64,000 bases of DNA from Rhizaria sp. SCN 62-66. Its lineage: Eukaryota; Rhizaria, unplaced. Within the stretch, counting starts at the first letter, position 1. The number at the start of each line of letters is the position of its first letter. Both the position numbers and the translations under genes were made by a program. The stretch lies in assembly GCA_001724265.1 (NCBI GenBank), contig MEDY01000091.1:1-64000 (forward strand), written 5' to 3'. Positions 41,990 to 53,600 of this stretch are shown here, in pieces. Below the pieces are notes generated by a model, which saw only the letters and a list, made by a program, of their open reading frames with translations, did not search any database and was not told the DNA's origin.

Positions 41990-44900
41990 TCACCGCTTGC
42001 TGAAGTTGAAGAAGGTGATAGCAAAGAGCGTCACGATATGGGTACAAACCAAAAACAGAATCATCCACCCCACGGCAACGGAAGTGTTACCAAATTCGAA
42101 ACCAAGATATCTCGATACAACATCAGCCAGTGGCATTTGTGCGGGCTTTTGGTCGATGATGACGGTGACGAGCTGGCCGCACATCGGAAGTGGGCTACAT
42201 GTGCCGACCTGGGGCATCACAAGTGCCTCGGTACCGTGTGAGAGCGGGAGAATGCGAAAAAGCCACAGCCAACCGCGAGGAATCGACGGAAGCGGGTTGA
42301 TAAGTCCAGCGTACACAACAAATAAGCCGAAGCTCATGCCTTGAAGAATGGCAGCGATCGCCGTGTTGGGTGTAGAGTAAGCAAGGAGCTGGGCGAAAGC
42401 GATGTAAAGCATGCAGCACACCAGAGTGATGCCGTAGAACTTGAAAAAGAGCTCGGCGTCGCTAGAAAGGCCAACGAGAAAGTACGACGGGATTTGTGCC
42501 ACGAACGCAGTAAAGACGCACCACAGAATCTCGTTGATAAAGCCCGTGAAGGCCCACAGCGAAGGATGGTAAGTGCCGGATGCAATCTCACGGTACAGCA
42601 CAACGCGCGAGGACATGAAGTTAGGCAGCGCAGACGCGCCGTGAATGAGGGCACCAAACGTGACACTGACAGTGATGGCAGAAATCAGCGAGATGACGTC
42701 GGCTTGCGCGTACACCTTGCTGCGCAGATCGAAGTAGACGAGTCCGAAGAAAATGGACAGCACCGCCACAGCTATGATACGCGTGGTCATCATCGCAGGG
42801 TTGCGCCAGTAGCCGAGAAACGTGCGGCGTATCAGGCGCAGGAACGCCTCGCCGAATCCGGCACGGGCGCGGAAAACGAGTCCTTCACCGATCATCTCAG
42901 CACACTCGTTGTCGGGCTGAGGCGCCACGGTCGCCACAGCCGTGGCGCTGGCAACCGTTTTGGCAGAGCCGTTCTCCGGCATGGCCTCAATACGCGCAAT
43001 AACTGTGATTGCCTCGCTGCGCTGCGTCGAGGCAAGCCACGTGCTCGTCATGCGGGCGCGGAGCTCCGCCACATCGTCGTAGCGCCCGGCCTGCGAAGTG
43101 ACGACGGCGCCCTCCTCATTGCCGTAACCGTTTTCAGCGCATGGGCTAACACATTCGTCACCCTTAGCGCTGACCTGGCCCACACCCATCTCCTCGAGCA
43201 TCCATGACGCGGGGTTCGTCTGCGGCGGACACGCGGACGCGCGCGGCACGGACTCAAGGTAGGGAACAAAGATACGGCAACGGTGGCCGAGGTCGCCAAA
43301 GAACACTTGGTGGCCACCGGAGGCAAGCAGCACAAGACGGTCAAACAGGTAGAAGATTTCGGTGGACGGCTGGTGAATGGTGCAGATAACAGAACGGCCG
43401 GAGCGCGCGATACGGCGCACGACGCGCATAACGGTCTGCGCGGCGCGGGAGTCAAGGCCCGTGGTGGGCTCATCGAGAAACAGCACGGCAGGGTTGGCGA
43501 CGACCTCGCAACCGATGTTCACGCACTTGAGCTGCGACGGAGAGAGACCCAGCGTAGACCCGCCGCCGATGATGTGGTCCTTGATTGAGGTCAGCTCAAG
43601 CACTTCAAGGACCTCGTCGACGATCTGCTCCTTAATGTCAGCGGGGACGCAGCGCGGCAGACGGAGGTTTGCTGCAAAAAGCAGCGTCTCGCGCACAGTG
43701 TCAAAGGGGAACAGCGAATCGAACTGCTCAACGTAGCCGGTGAGAGCAGAAATGGCCTTGGCGTTTGCCGTATGTCCGTTCAGCGTGATCTTGCCCTCGA
43801 CAACACCCGAGTTCTTGCGACCGGCCAGCACGTCAAGCAGAGTGGTCTTGCCGGCGCCTGAAGCACCCATAAGCGCGGTCAGCTTGCCGGGCTCTGCGTA
43901 GCCCGTCACGCCGCGAAGCAGCGGGCGGTCCACAGTTGCGCCTTCGGAGTTCCTAACCTGCACCGTATAGTGAATATCGTTGAACGAGAGCCAGACAGGA
44001 GAAAATGGCAGCGTCTCACGCAGCGCACGCAGGTCGCCGCTAGAACTCTTGCGAGTTGGAGCAGGGGCGGGAGCAGGCGCCTTCTTGGCCAAGGCACATG
44101 AGGAGTCAGCGGCAGGGGCAGCGCCGTCCACAGCAACAACTGTACTGTCCGCCGGAGCAGGAGCAGAACCATCTTCGGGGATAGCAGCGGCGTCTGCCGC
44201 CGCGACCTCGCCATCCGCAGCGGGAGCAGCAACAGGGGTAGCGGTTTCTGCAGTCGCGATTGCAAGAGTGTCGGCATCGCCGTCGCCAGCGTACACGTCG
44301 TCCTCACAGCCGCATCCCTTATCGCCGTCGGTGGCGCTGCGGCGGGTGCCGCGAGTAGCCTCGTAGTAAGGGCGGATCATCATGCGCGAGTGCAAAAAGA
44401 GCAGCACGAAAGAGAGGGCAAAAAGATAGATCACGGCGTAGCCAATCCACTCACGGCCAATCTTCATATCGAGCATGTTGAGATAAGACTCACCAAGAGT
44501 GATACCGGTGTCGGTGATCGAATCGTACCGCGAAGAGAGAAACTCGTTGTTGACCATGGCACGAAGTGTCCACGCAAAGGGAGAGATCCAGAGCAGCCAG
44601 CTAATCCAGTCGGGCATGGCGGTCATCGACACGAAGAAACCACCAAGAAGCATGAGCGTCGACACCGTGGGACCGGCAATGGCTTGCGCTGCGGAAGCGT
44701 TGGTGAAGAGAGAGGTGAGTAACCTAAAAAAGATCGACATGTTGATTGATTGCGAAAGCAGTACTCCATAAAATGTGAAGAATGCTTCACCTGTCGGGTT
44801 GCAGTTAGAAAGGAAGTACGCCGAAATACTCATCAGGAAACTCTCGGCAGCAATGAGTGGAATTGCGACGATTGCGGCTGAGCACACGTACGACCATGTG

Positions 44901-46645
44901 GGGTAAAAACCCGACGCGGCCTGGCGGTACACAATGCGTGCATTCTCAACAGAAATCGGAAGTTCAACGACAGCACTGAACGCCACCTGTGAGATTATGA
45001 TGAGGAAATTCGCGCAACGCAAGAAGAAGTTCTCCGGCGAGATGTCGAAGAAGAACGAGCCAAAGATGAGGCCCATAAGAGCGCCCTGAATCAGGCGCGG
45101 GATAAAGAGAAGCTTGTTACGCGTCAGAGTCAGCGCCTCACGGCCGATCACGCGCTTGGCGACAGAGCCCAGTGAGCCGGAATAGCCAACGCTGTAAGAC
45201 GCGCGGGCCTCAGGCGTCGGCATCAGCGGCGGCAGCGGCTGTTGCGATGCATTATTTGCGGCAGTCAAAGGCGAGGACGGCAGTGGGGGCAGCACCGCAG
45301 TGGGGAACGACTGCTGCACAACAGGCCGGAGTACGGCGTTGAACGGGGAGGCCGCGAAGTGCTCAAGCATGCTAGTCGTGGTCAGGCACTCGGCGCTAGT
45401 GATTGTGAGCGGGCCCAGCGACGACTGGAGCATTGCTGCGGTGGGAGTTGCGGCGTCGCCACCCTCGGCGCGCAGCCGCGCAAGAGTGGCGCGGGGCTGG
45501 GACATGCAGTCGATGATAAAATCGCACACGTCAACGTCGGCGGGGCAGACGAAGCCGAGCGAAGCGAGATAAGGCAGGGCGTCTTGACGCGGCCCGTGGT
45601 ACACGACCTGCGCAGCGCGCAGCACAATAATTTCGTCAAACTGCGCAAACAGTCCGGGCGTGGGCTGTTGCGCGGTCGCAACGACGGAGCCGTTTGTGGC
45701 ACGTGTCCACTGGCGCAGCGAGCGAGTGATGTCCTCAGCAGTGGCTGTGTCGAGACCGTTGGTGTACTCGTCGAGGAAGATCGCGCGCGCGTCACCAACA
45801 AGCATCTCACCTACTGTCACGCGGCGCTTCTGGCCGCCGGAGATACCGCGGATCATGGCGTTGCCGATGACTGTGTCTTGGCACTACTCGAGGCCGAGGA
45901 GCTTAATCGCATTCGTCACGCGCTCAGGGTCAACAACAGCAGAGGTGCACTCGTGCGCAAAGCTGAGCGTCTCGCGCACCGTGAGCAGAGGCAAGTGCTC
46001 ATCGACCTACATAAGGGGTGTGAAAGGAGAAACGCATCATTGATTCGCGCATATTAGATTAGAAGTTAAAACGAAGGTCGATGATCGAACAGGTTGGACT
46101 TGAAGCATGCTGAGAGCGATATGGGAACGTACCTGATCAACGTAGTGGCACATGCGGCGCACGTTGCAGCCCTGTGCCTCCGCCTCGGCGCGGGAGAGAC
46201 CGTTGTAGCGCACACCGGAGTCGCCAGAGTCGCTGTCGATCGGCTGCTTCTGCGCCAGCGCCTTGAGCAGGGTCGTCTTACCGTGGCCGGGCGGGGCGAG
46301 GATGAGGACCATGGAGCCCGGGCGGATGCGGCCGGAGGCGGCAAGAAGGCGGTGGAAGTCTTGCTCTTTGCTAGACGCGCCGCAACTAAGAACTGAATCG
46401 AGTGCGGACTTGAAGGGCGAGAGGACGGTGACGATCTCGCCTGCGTTCGAGGGAACCTTGACAGTGACGTTGAGGTTGTGGTAGGCAATGGTCAGGTCAG
46501 TGGCAAATTTGGTAGGGGCAACTTCCACATCAGTGTTAACCTTAAGAGGGAACATAGCAACCATTTCTACGTCGTTAGACGTCGAGACAACGCGGTCTGG
46601 CGAGGCGGAAGACGTCTCCGCAGGGCCAGCTGTGGGGTCAAGCAT
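41990..46645 (-). CDS. Full-size ABCG/PDR-type ABC transporter, 2 exons, one in-frame TAG
   Basis: CDS is complement(join(41990..46006, 46133..46645)), 1,509 codons plus stop; intron 46007-46132 (126 bp, GTACGT...TGTAG) is phase 0 and joins CHYVDQ to VDEHLPLLTVRETLSFAHEC. This is the NBD-TMD-NBD-TMD layout of plasma-membrane efflux pumps for lipids and drugs. NBD1: Walker A APPGHGKTTL (near 115), signature ISGGQKRR (near 226), Walker B AIFLDEYTNGLD. NBD2: Walker A GASGAGKTTL (near 883), a degenerate signature LSPSQLKC, and Walker B VLFLDEPTTGLD. Asymmetric ATP sites are usual in this subfamily. Codon 212 (45884-45886) is TAG inside LGLE*CQDTVIGN, a normally continuous conserved stretch; no frameshift accompanies it. 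So the gene is a very recent pseudogene, contains a sequencing error, or UAG is decoded. GC content is lower than in its neighbours. The start ATG 46645 follows ...CCTAAACAG by 8 nt. Confidence 0.85.
45884..45886 (-). other. In-frame TAG codon in the ABC transporter
   Basis: Read on the minus strand, GAG TAG TGC lies 40 codons into exon 2 in the same frame as both the upstream and downstream conserved blocks. The equivalent position in relatives is variable (Asn, His, Gln, Ile and others, from memory). Confidence 0.9.
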
Positions 46646-47611
46646 GGCAAATGCTGTTTAGGAATGATACAGAACCAGGGGAAACAAATATAAAAGGTAA
46701 AACATTTACTTTGGACAAATTCAGCCATTAAAAAGTGAAATATTGTTAAAACATCTTGTATACATGTCTCGCCAGCTGTTGGTTTGATGTACAGAACAGC
46801 GCGCCTCCTCCGCACGTGGTTCAGCTCCAGAGAAATGCAAAACGGCTCTCACGTGCAGGTCTGCATCTCAAAATATCTGCTCTGCATTCTGGCAGCCCGT
46901 CTGCGGACTGGTTGTGGTGGGTCACGCAAATGAGTTGTGATAGAATACCCTAATGGTCAAATATGAAAATAACTTTTGTTCTAGAGGAGATTAACTAAAT
47001 ATTATTTAAAATACAATATTTTTTTGTTATGCTAACGATTTCTGCGTCCTGGCAGACAGGGCTATCTTCGATGATGCCATAACTTCACCCTCCTCCTAGC
47101 CTCGCTATGACTCTGCTAGATCAAAATTCAACGCCGAACTCATGTTGTCAAGTACATAGAATTGAATAAAACATGTTTTATTTGGTCCTATGATGCCTCT
47201 AATTCGTGTGAAAGACCTAGTTCCGCGTCGGCCGTTACCAACGATGACTGTTGTTCCAGGATACCGACTTGTGCTCGACCTTGCGCTTTGCAAGCGCAAG
47301 CGACTCCCGAAATATCAAAATGCATGTTTGTGGTAAAACACAACCGTGTTACACATCAGCAATTGACGTGAGAATTAAAGTGCGCCCAGTGATGGTCTAC
47401 CACACTGCGAAGTTAAGTGCGAGTAATATGTCAATGAATGCAGTACTAAAAATGAACGAATGTGTATGTGTTGTATATCAAATAAAAAAGATCTTTGAAT
47501 AACGATCTAGCATTTTAAATCTTCCTTTTCGTGCTCGAATACCTAAAAAGAAACTGGCTGTTGTTGTGATTGAGTTGCCAGTTGACTGCAACTTGATGAA
47601 TGAAGAAGTGC
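46646..47611. other. Tandem intergenic region between two minus-strand genes
   Basis: Holds the 3' region of the giant AK9-like gene and the 5' region of the ABC transporter. It is AT-rich (about 46960-47040 and 47480-47560). On the minus strand CATTCCTAAACAG (AG at 46655-46654) precedes the ABC start by 8 nt. No RNA gene or domain-bearing ORF is seen. Confidence 0.45.
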
Positions 47612-50600
47612 TTAATGGAAATACTGACTGAGGTGCACGTACGCGCTCGCCTTGCGGAACGCGGACTCCTCCCTCTGCTTGCGCTCATCCGCATCGCTTT
47701 TCACAGCAACACCGTTCTTGGCCGCAGCTGCAGGCTTGCTATTGTTCGCAGCAGTCTTGTTGTGGAGCGCGATGAGCGCGTCACGCAGCGCGCGCGTCGC
47801 CGCAGCGGTTGCGGCGTCGCTGCCGACCTCCTCGGCTGCCAGGAACAGCTCCGTCGCCGTCGCGGCGCCGGCCACGGCGGCGGCCTTGGCTTCGCCGTGG
47901 CCGTGGTCGCCGCTGTCGCCGCTCTGCGCAGCGGCCGCGCTGGCGCCGGCGGCCGCGTCGTCGGTGCCGCGGCGACCAAGCGAAAGAAGAATGTCGCCGT
48001 ACACGCGCAGCAGCAGCGGGAGACGCGCCTCATCGTTCTCGAGCGAGAGCAGCGGCACGGCGTCAAGCAGCGCGGAGACCGACGCCGCGTCCGAGACACT
48101 GCTGGACTTGACCGCGGCGCTGGCGCTCGCAGTCGCAACAGGGCCCGTCGTGGTGGAGCGATCGATGTGGCTGCGGACGAGGTCGCGCAGGGCGGCAACG
48201 TCCACGCCGCCCACGCTCGCGGCCTTGCCGTTGCTTGCAGCGGCAGCCGCAGTGTCCGTGTAAGGCGACGGGCGCACGCTGGAGCCCGCGGCAGCGGTGT
48301 TGGCGAGCGCGGGCAGCGAGCGTGTGGCCCAGGCGGCGCTGTCATCGTAAACGCGACGCGTGCGCGCACTGGGGGGACGCGCGAGCGCGCCGCTCTGAGG
48401 CCGAGCAGCAGCAGCAGCAGCAGCACCAGCGGCAGCACCAGCGGGAGCAGCAGGCGCGGCATTGGCGCTGGCGGTGTTGGCGAGCCCAGACGTGCGGATG
48501 GTGGCCGCGAGCGTGGGTACAAGCGAGCAGCGCGACAGGAACAGCGCGAGCCGCTGCGCGTGCACGCCCACACCGGCGCCAGACGCGGCGCCAGTGGCGT
48601 TGGTGTCGGCGCTTGCGAGCGAGCCCATGAGGGCGCCTGCGGTCACGCCGCCGCTGGCTGTCTTGTTGCTGCTGCTGGCGTTGGTGTTGTTGGGCGTGAA
48701 GGTGAGCGCGCCGACGGCGCTGCCGTGCGCGACCTTGACGAGGTGGTCGCGCTGCTGCTCGTTGAGCGCGGCGAGCAGCAGCGCCAGGAACAGCAGCTGC
48801 GAGGGGCCCGTGGCCAGGCCGGGGTACAGCACGCGCGTCGCGCCGCACTCGGCCAGCGCCGCGGAGAGCACCTCGGACACGCTCGCGGCCCCGGGCGCGG
48901 CGCGGCGCTCGAGGTAGCTGTAGGTCGACGACTCGGTGCTTGCCGCGCAGCCGGCAGCAGCGGCGTCGCTGCTGCCGCTGCTGCCAGAGGTGAAAGCGAT
49001 GAGCTGGCGCATCTTATCCTCGGCCTGCTCAGCAGCCTCCTGCGGGCTCACGGCAGCAGCCGCGCTGGTCTGGCCGCCGCGAGCGGAAGCCTTGGGCGAC
49101 TTGTACTTGTCGCCAAGAAGGTACTTGAGGGGCTCGGCAGAGAACTTGCGCGCCGCGGCCTCGCTGCCGCAGCGGTACACGCGCTTGCAGTAGACAACGC
49201 ACCAGTACCACTCGCCGTTGCTGACGCTGCTGCCGTTGCCGGCGGCGGAGCTGTCGGCGACGGGCAGGCCCGTGGCCGCGAGCGCCAGCGTGCCGCGCGC
49301 GCGAGCGTTGTGCGCCGCCACGGGGCAGCGGCCCTGCAGCGCGAACACCGACACAGAGCCGGAGCCGCTAGAGCTGGAGCTGGAGCTGGAGCCGGTGCGG
49401 GACGCGGGGCGGGGGCTAGCAGCCGCGGGCGCGAGGCCGGGGGGCGGCGACGGCGCGACACGCGTGCGCGGGCTGCCGCTGCCGCTGCTGGCGTTGTAGC
49501 CGTTGGACAGTAGCAGCAGGCGCTGCCACTCGAGCAGCGTGAGGCGGCGCGGGCGGGCGGCGGCAGCGGGCAGCGCGGGAACCGCCTCGGCCAACGTCTC
49601 GAGCGACTTGAGGAACGCGGCCGCGCTCTCGCCGGCGGCCGCGCTGGACGCCGTGAGTGGGACCGCGGCGGCGTGCAGCTGCAGCGGGCGGCTGAGCTTG
49701 CGGAGCGCGTCCTTGGCGGCGTAGCGCCACGGGTTCGACAGCAGCGCGCACAGCGCGGCGGCGGAGCTGGCGCGGTAGATGGTGCCCGCGAGGTCGACGG
49801 CGTAGCACAGCGAGCCCGACGGCAGTAGCGCGCTGTTGGCGCCAGAGGCGGCGGCGGCGGCGCTCGCAGCCGTGAAAAGGTTGTCTTCGCCGGCGTCAGC
49901 GTCGTCGTAGCCGGCGCTGGCGGCGAGGCCCGAGTCGGCCTTGACGAGCTTGCCGTGGTCAGCCCACGCCACGGGGCAGTAGCGGCGCCACACGCCCTGC
50001 GCCTTGCCCACCACGCCAGTCTTGGCTGCGCTGCGGGCCGAGGCGCTGCCGCCGTGAGCGCTGACGTTGCCGCTGGCGCCGCTGCCGCTGAGCGCGAGGT
50101 GTGCGCACAGCGCGGGCGCACCCAGGGCCGTGGCGCGGAGATACGCGGCGCGGGCGAGCGCGCGCGAGGCGAGCGGCGGCATGCACGCGTCGAGCAGCGC
50201 CCACTGCGTGGCCGCGGCGTCGAGCACGAGCACGTCCTCGCCCGCGCTGCTGGCGACGACCGCGGTGATCGGGGCGCTCGCCGTCGCGGTCCCGGCGTTG
50301 ATCGACGCGTTGGAGGGCATGCGGGACACCGAGAGCAGCTTGGTTGCAGTACTAGCGGGGGCGGCAGCGCCGGTGTTGCGGGGCGCGTAGGCCGCGAGCG
50401 CCGCAGTGACGGCGGCGGTGACAGGCGAGGCCAGCGAGGGCACCAGCAGCGTCGTAGCGGCGTAGGCAGCGGCCGCGGCGGGCGTCGGCAGCACCGCAGC
50501 AGCGGCAGCAGCAGCGCGCGCCTTGGCGCGGGCCTGCTTGTCGAGGCTGGCGTTGCCGCCAGCAGCGACGGAGGCTTCGGTGTCGACGACGACCTTGGAG

Positions 50601-53600
50601 CCGACGAGCGTGAGCGCGGCGACCTGTTTGTTGCTCAGAGCCACGGGGCGCGCGTCCTCATAGTCCTCCTCCTCCTCGTCAGCGAAGCCCGCGTCGGCGT
50701 CGGCGTCGGCGTTCTTGCTGTCGCTGGCGATCTCGAGCCCGATGAGGTGCGCCGGATGGGCCCAGGCGCCCGCGGCGAGCGCGAGCCCAGTGCCGCTGGC
50801 GTCGATGCCGGAGACGCCGTACACAGCGTCCTCGCCGTCGGCGCCCGTGCCGTAGGGCAGGTACACGTCTTCGTAGACGTCCTCGCCCTCCTCGCCCACG
50901 CGCACCAGCCCCAGCGCCACAGCGACGGGGTCGCCGGCACCCGGGTCGGTCACGCCCTCGGGCAGCGCGGGGCGCACCACGGGCGGCAGCGGGGCCAGGA
51001 CGCTGCCCGCGACCGACGCCGCGGGGCGCGCGCGCGGACCGGAGCTCGCGGCGCCCGCACCGTCCTGCGGCTGGGCGAGGGGCAGGCGAGGCGTGCGCGC
51101 CCAGTAGGACAACGAGGCCGCGCGGTCCGTTGCGGCCAGCGCGCGCGCGGCGGCGAGCAGGCGGGCGCGGCGCAGGGCCGTGCAATCCGCACCGGCGGCC
51201 GAGAGGGCCTCGTTGAGCTGCAGCGATACGGTGAGCTGAGGCGCGACCGACAACGCCTGCAGCCAGGTCCACACCGACACCCCGGCGACGCCGCCCTTGA
51301 CAGCGGCGCGGGCGTTGCTTTCGTCGGCGGCGTTGTTGGCCGCGGCGTCGTCCGACTGAGAGTCGGCGCTGGCGTTGCCGCCAGCGTAGGGGCTCGAGGG
51401 CGAGTTGGAGGGCGGCGCGTCCAGCACCCAGCCGCGGAGACGGCACTCGGCGCTGGTGACGGCGGCGCGCAGAGAGAGCGCGATGAGCGCGGCAGAGGGC
51501 GACGCGCCCGCATCAAGCGTGGCGCGGAGTACAGTGCCGAGCACCGTGGGCGCCGCGGCCACAACGCCGCTCGCGGTCGTGCTGAGACTGCTGCCGGTGC
51601 TCGCGGGCGCGTTGTTGCCGTTGTTGGCGTAGAGCGAGGCCGAGGCGGCGGCCTTATGCAGCAGCGACGACAGAGGCAGCGGGAGGCGGACCGTGTTGCC
51701 GCGCGGGTGCGGCTGCGCGAGCGCGCGCACGTACTGGTCCGAGGCGCGCTGCATCACCGCGGCGGCGTTGGCCGCAGCGTTAGCCGCGCTGCTGCTGCCA
51801 CCCTGGTAGTTGAAGTAGTCGCCGCCGAACTCGACCTCGAGCTCAGCCTCAGCGCGACGGCTCGGCGAAGGCAGAGTGAACTGCGCCTTGTCGTGTTTCA
51901 TGCGCAGCAGGCTCTTGTTGTATACGGCCTTGTCAGTGATGTTCGCACGCGTGAGCACAGCGGTGTGGGCCTCAAACTCGGTGTGCTCGACGACGCTCGC
52001 AAGCTCGGCCTGCTCCTCGGCGCCGTCGCCATCCTCGGGCGCGGGCGCGGCAGACAGCGCCTCGGCGCGGGCGCGGCGCAGGCGCACCGCAGCGCGGCGG
52101 CGGCGGCGCTGCTCGCGCTGCGCGATCGCGGCCAGCGCGGCGCGGACCGCGGGCGACGTCGACAGCGGCGCGCACAGCGACGCGAGCGCGTCCGCGGCGG
52201 CGGCGCTGGTGACTGTGTGCGCGTCAAAGAGCGACGCCGCAGGGGCCGAGGCGCGCGCGGCGGCGGCGCGGACGGCGGAGACAGCGTCGAGCGACACGGC
52301 GGCAAGCTTGTCCGCGAGCGCGGCGGCGAGCGTGGTGCGGCCCGAGAGGGCGGGCCCAACGACGGCCGCGGTGAGTGGGGAGCGGGGCGACAGCACGCCA
52401 GAGATGGGCGTCGCCTCGAGGCTGGTGGCGCCGGCAGAGCCGCAGCCGCTGAGAGAGAGCGCGCCGGGCGTGGGCGCGATGGGGAGCGTGGCCGAGGACA
52501 GGAAGCGGTAGACGTCGGCCATGAACACGAGACGCGCGCGCGGGGAAGAGCAGAAAACGATGTTGTGGCCCCACATGACGGGGAAGGCGGAGCCCGAAGA
52601 CAGGCAGTCGGGCTGGTTCAGAAGCGGCACCAGCGAGCCCGACACCGCGAGCGCGTCGCTGTGCGCGCCGGAGCCCGTCGCGGCGGAAAAGCCAGGGAGG
52701 CCGCCGAGGCCGTTGTAACCGCCGACGGCGCCGCTGGCGCTGCCGTTGGCGTTGGCGGCGGACAGGGAGTAGCTGTCACCGCTGGCGCCGTAGCTGTGCG
52801 TGACCGCGGAGGCAACCATCGCGTACACGCCAGGGCCAGAGTAGGCGCCGCTGGCGCTGAGGCCGGTGACGTCATAGCCGGCCGCAAAGGTGCCCGCGGT
52901 GGCCGCGGTCGCCAACACGCCGCCCTTGCCGTGGGCGCAGGGGCCCGCGCCAGCGACGGCCTGGTTGACGAGCGCCTGCGCCGGGTTGGCCACGGCGGAG
53001 TGCGCGGCGGCCTTGAGACGCGTCTCGGCCAACGCGACGGGGCAGTGGGTGCCGAACTCACGCAGCGTCTTGGCGCCCAGGCGCAGCAGGCGCAGCGCCT
53101 CCTGCAGCGACAGCACGTGTGGCTTCACCAGCAGCGCGCGCGAGCGAGTCAGAAACGGCTGGCAGCGGCGGAACAAGCGCGAGGCGGCGCGGCGCACGCA
53201 CGTGGCCACGAAGAGCGGCGGCACGGCGAGCTGGTCGATGGTCTTGACCTGGTACAGCTTGTCGACGAGGTGCGCGTTGGTCGTGCTCACAATCGCCTTG
53301 CGGCTGCCGCGGCCGCTGACAGTCACCTGGCCGCCGCTGCGGCGGTCGCGCTCGTAGGCCGCGACGCTGGCGTGGTGCGTGTTGCCCAGCAGGCGCAGCG
53401 CGGGGAGGTCCTCCTCGGTCACCGTGGTGTCGAGCGTGGGCAGCGTCACGAGCTGCAGCGCGCTCAGTGCCGCCGTGAAGCCCTCGGTGTCCTGCACCGT
53501 GCGCGCGAACTCCTCGCGCAGCGCGGACTCCTGCGCCTTAACGGCCTCCAGCGCGACCTCGAAGGCCTTGGCGGAGAGCGCGCGGTGCTCGGCCGCGGTG

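Noticed and set aside
45884-45886. Selenocysteine or a hidden intron as the explanation for the TAG in the ABC gene
   Set aside because: Selenocysteine uses UGA, and the conserved sequence runs continuously on both sides, leaving no room for an intron.
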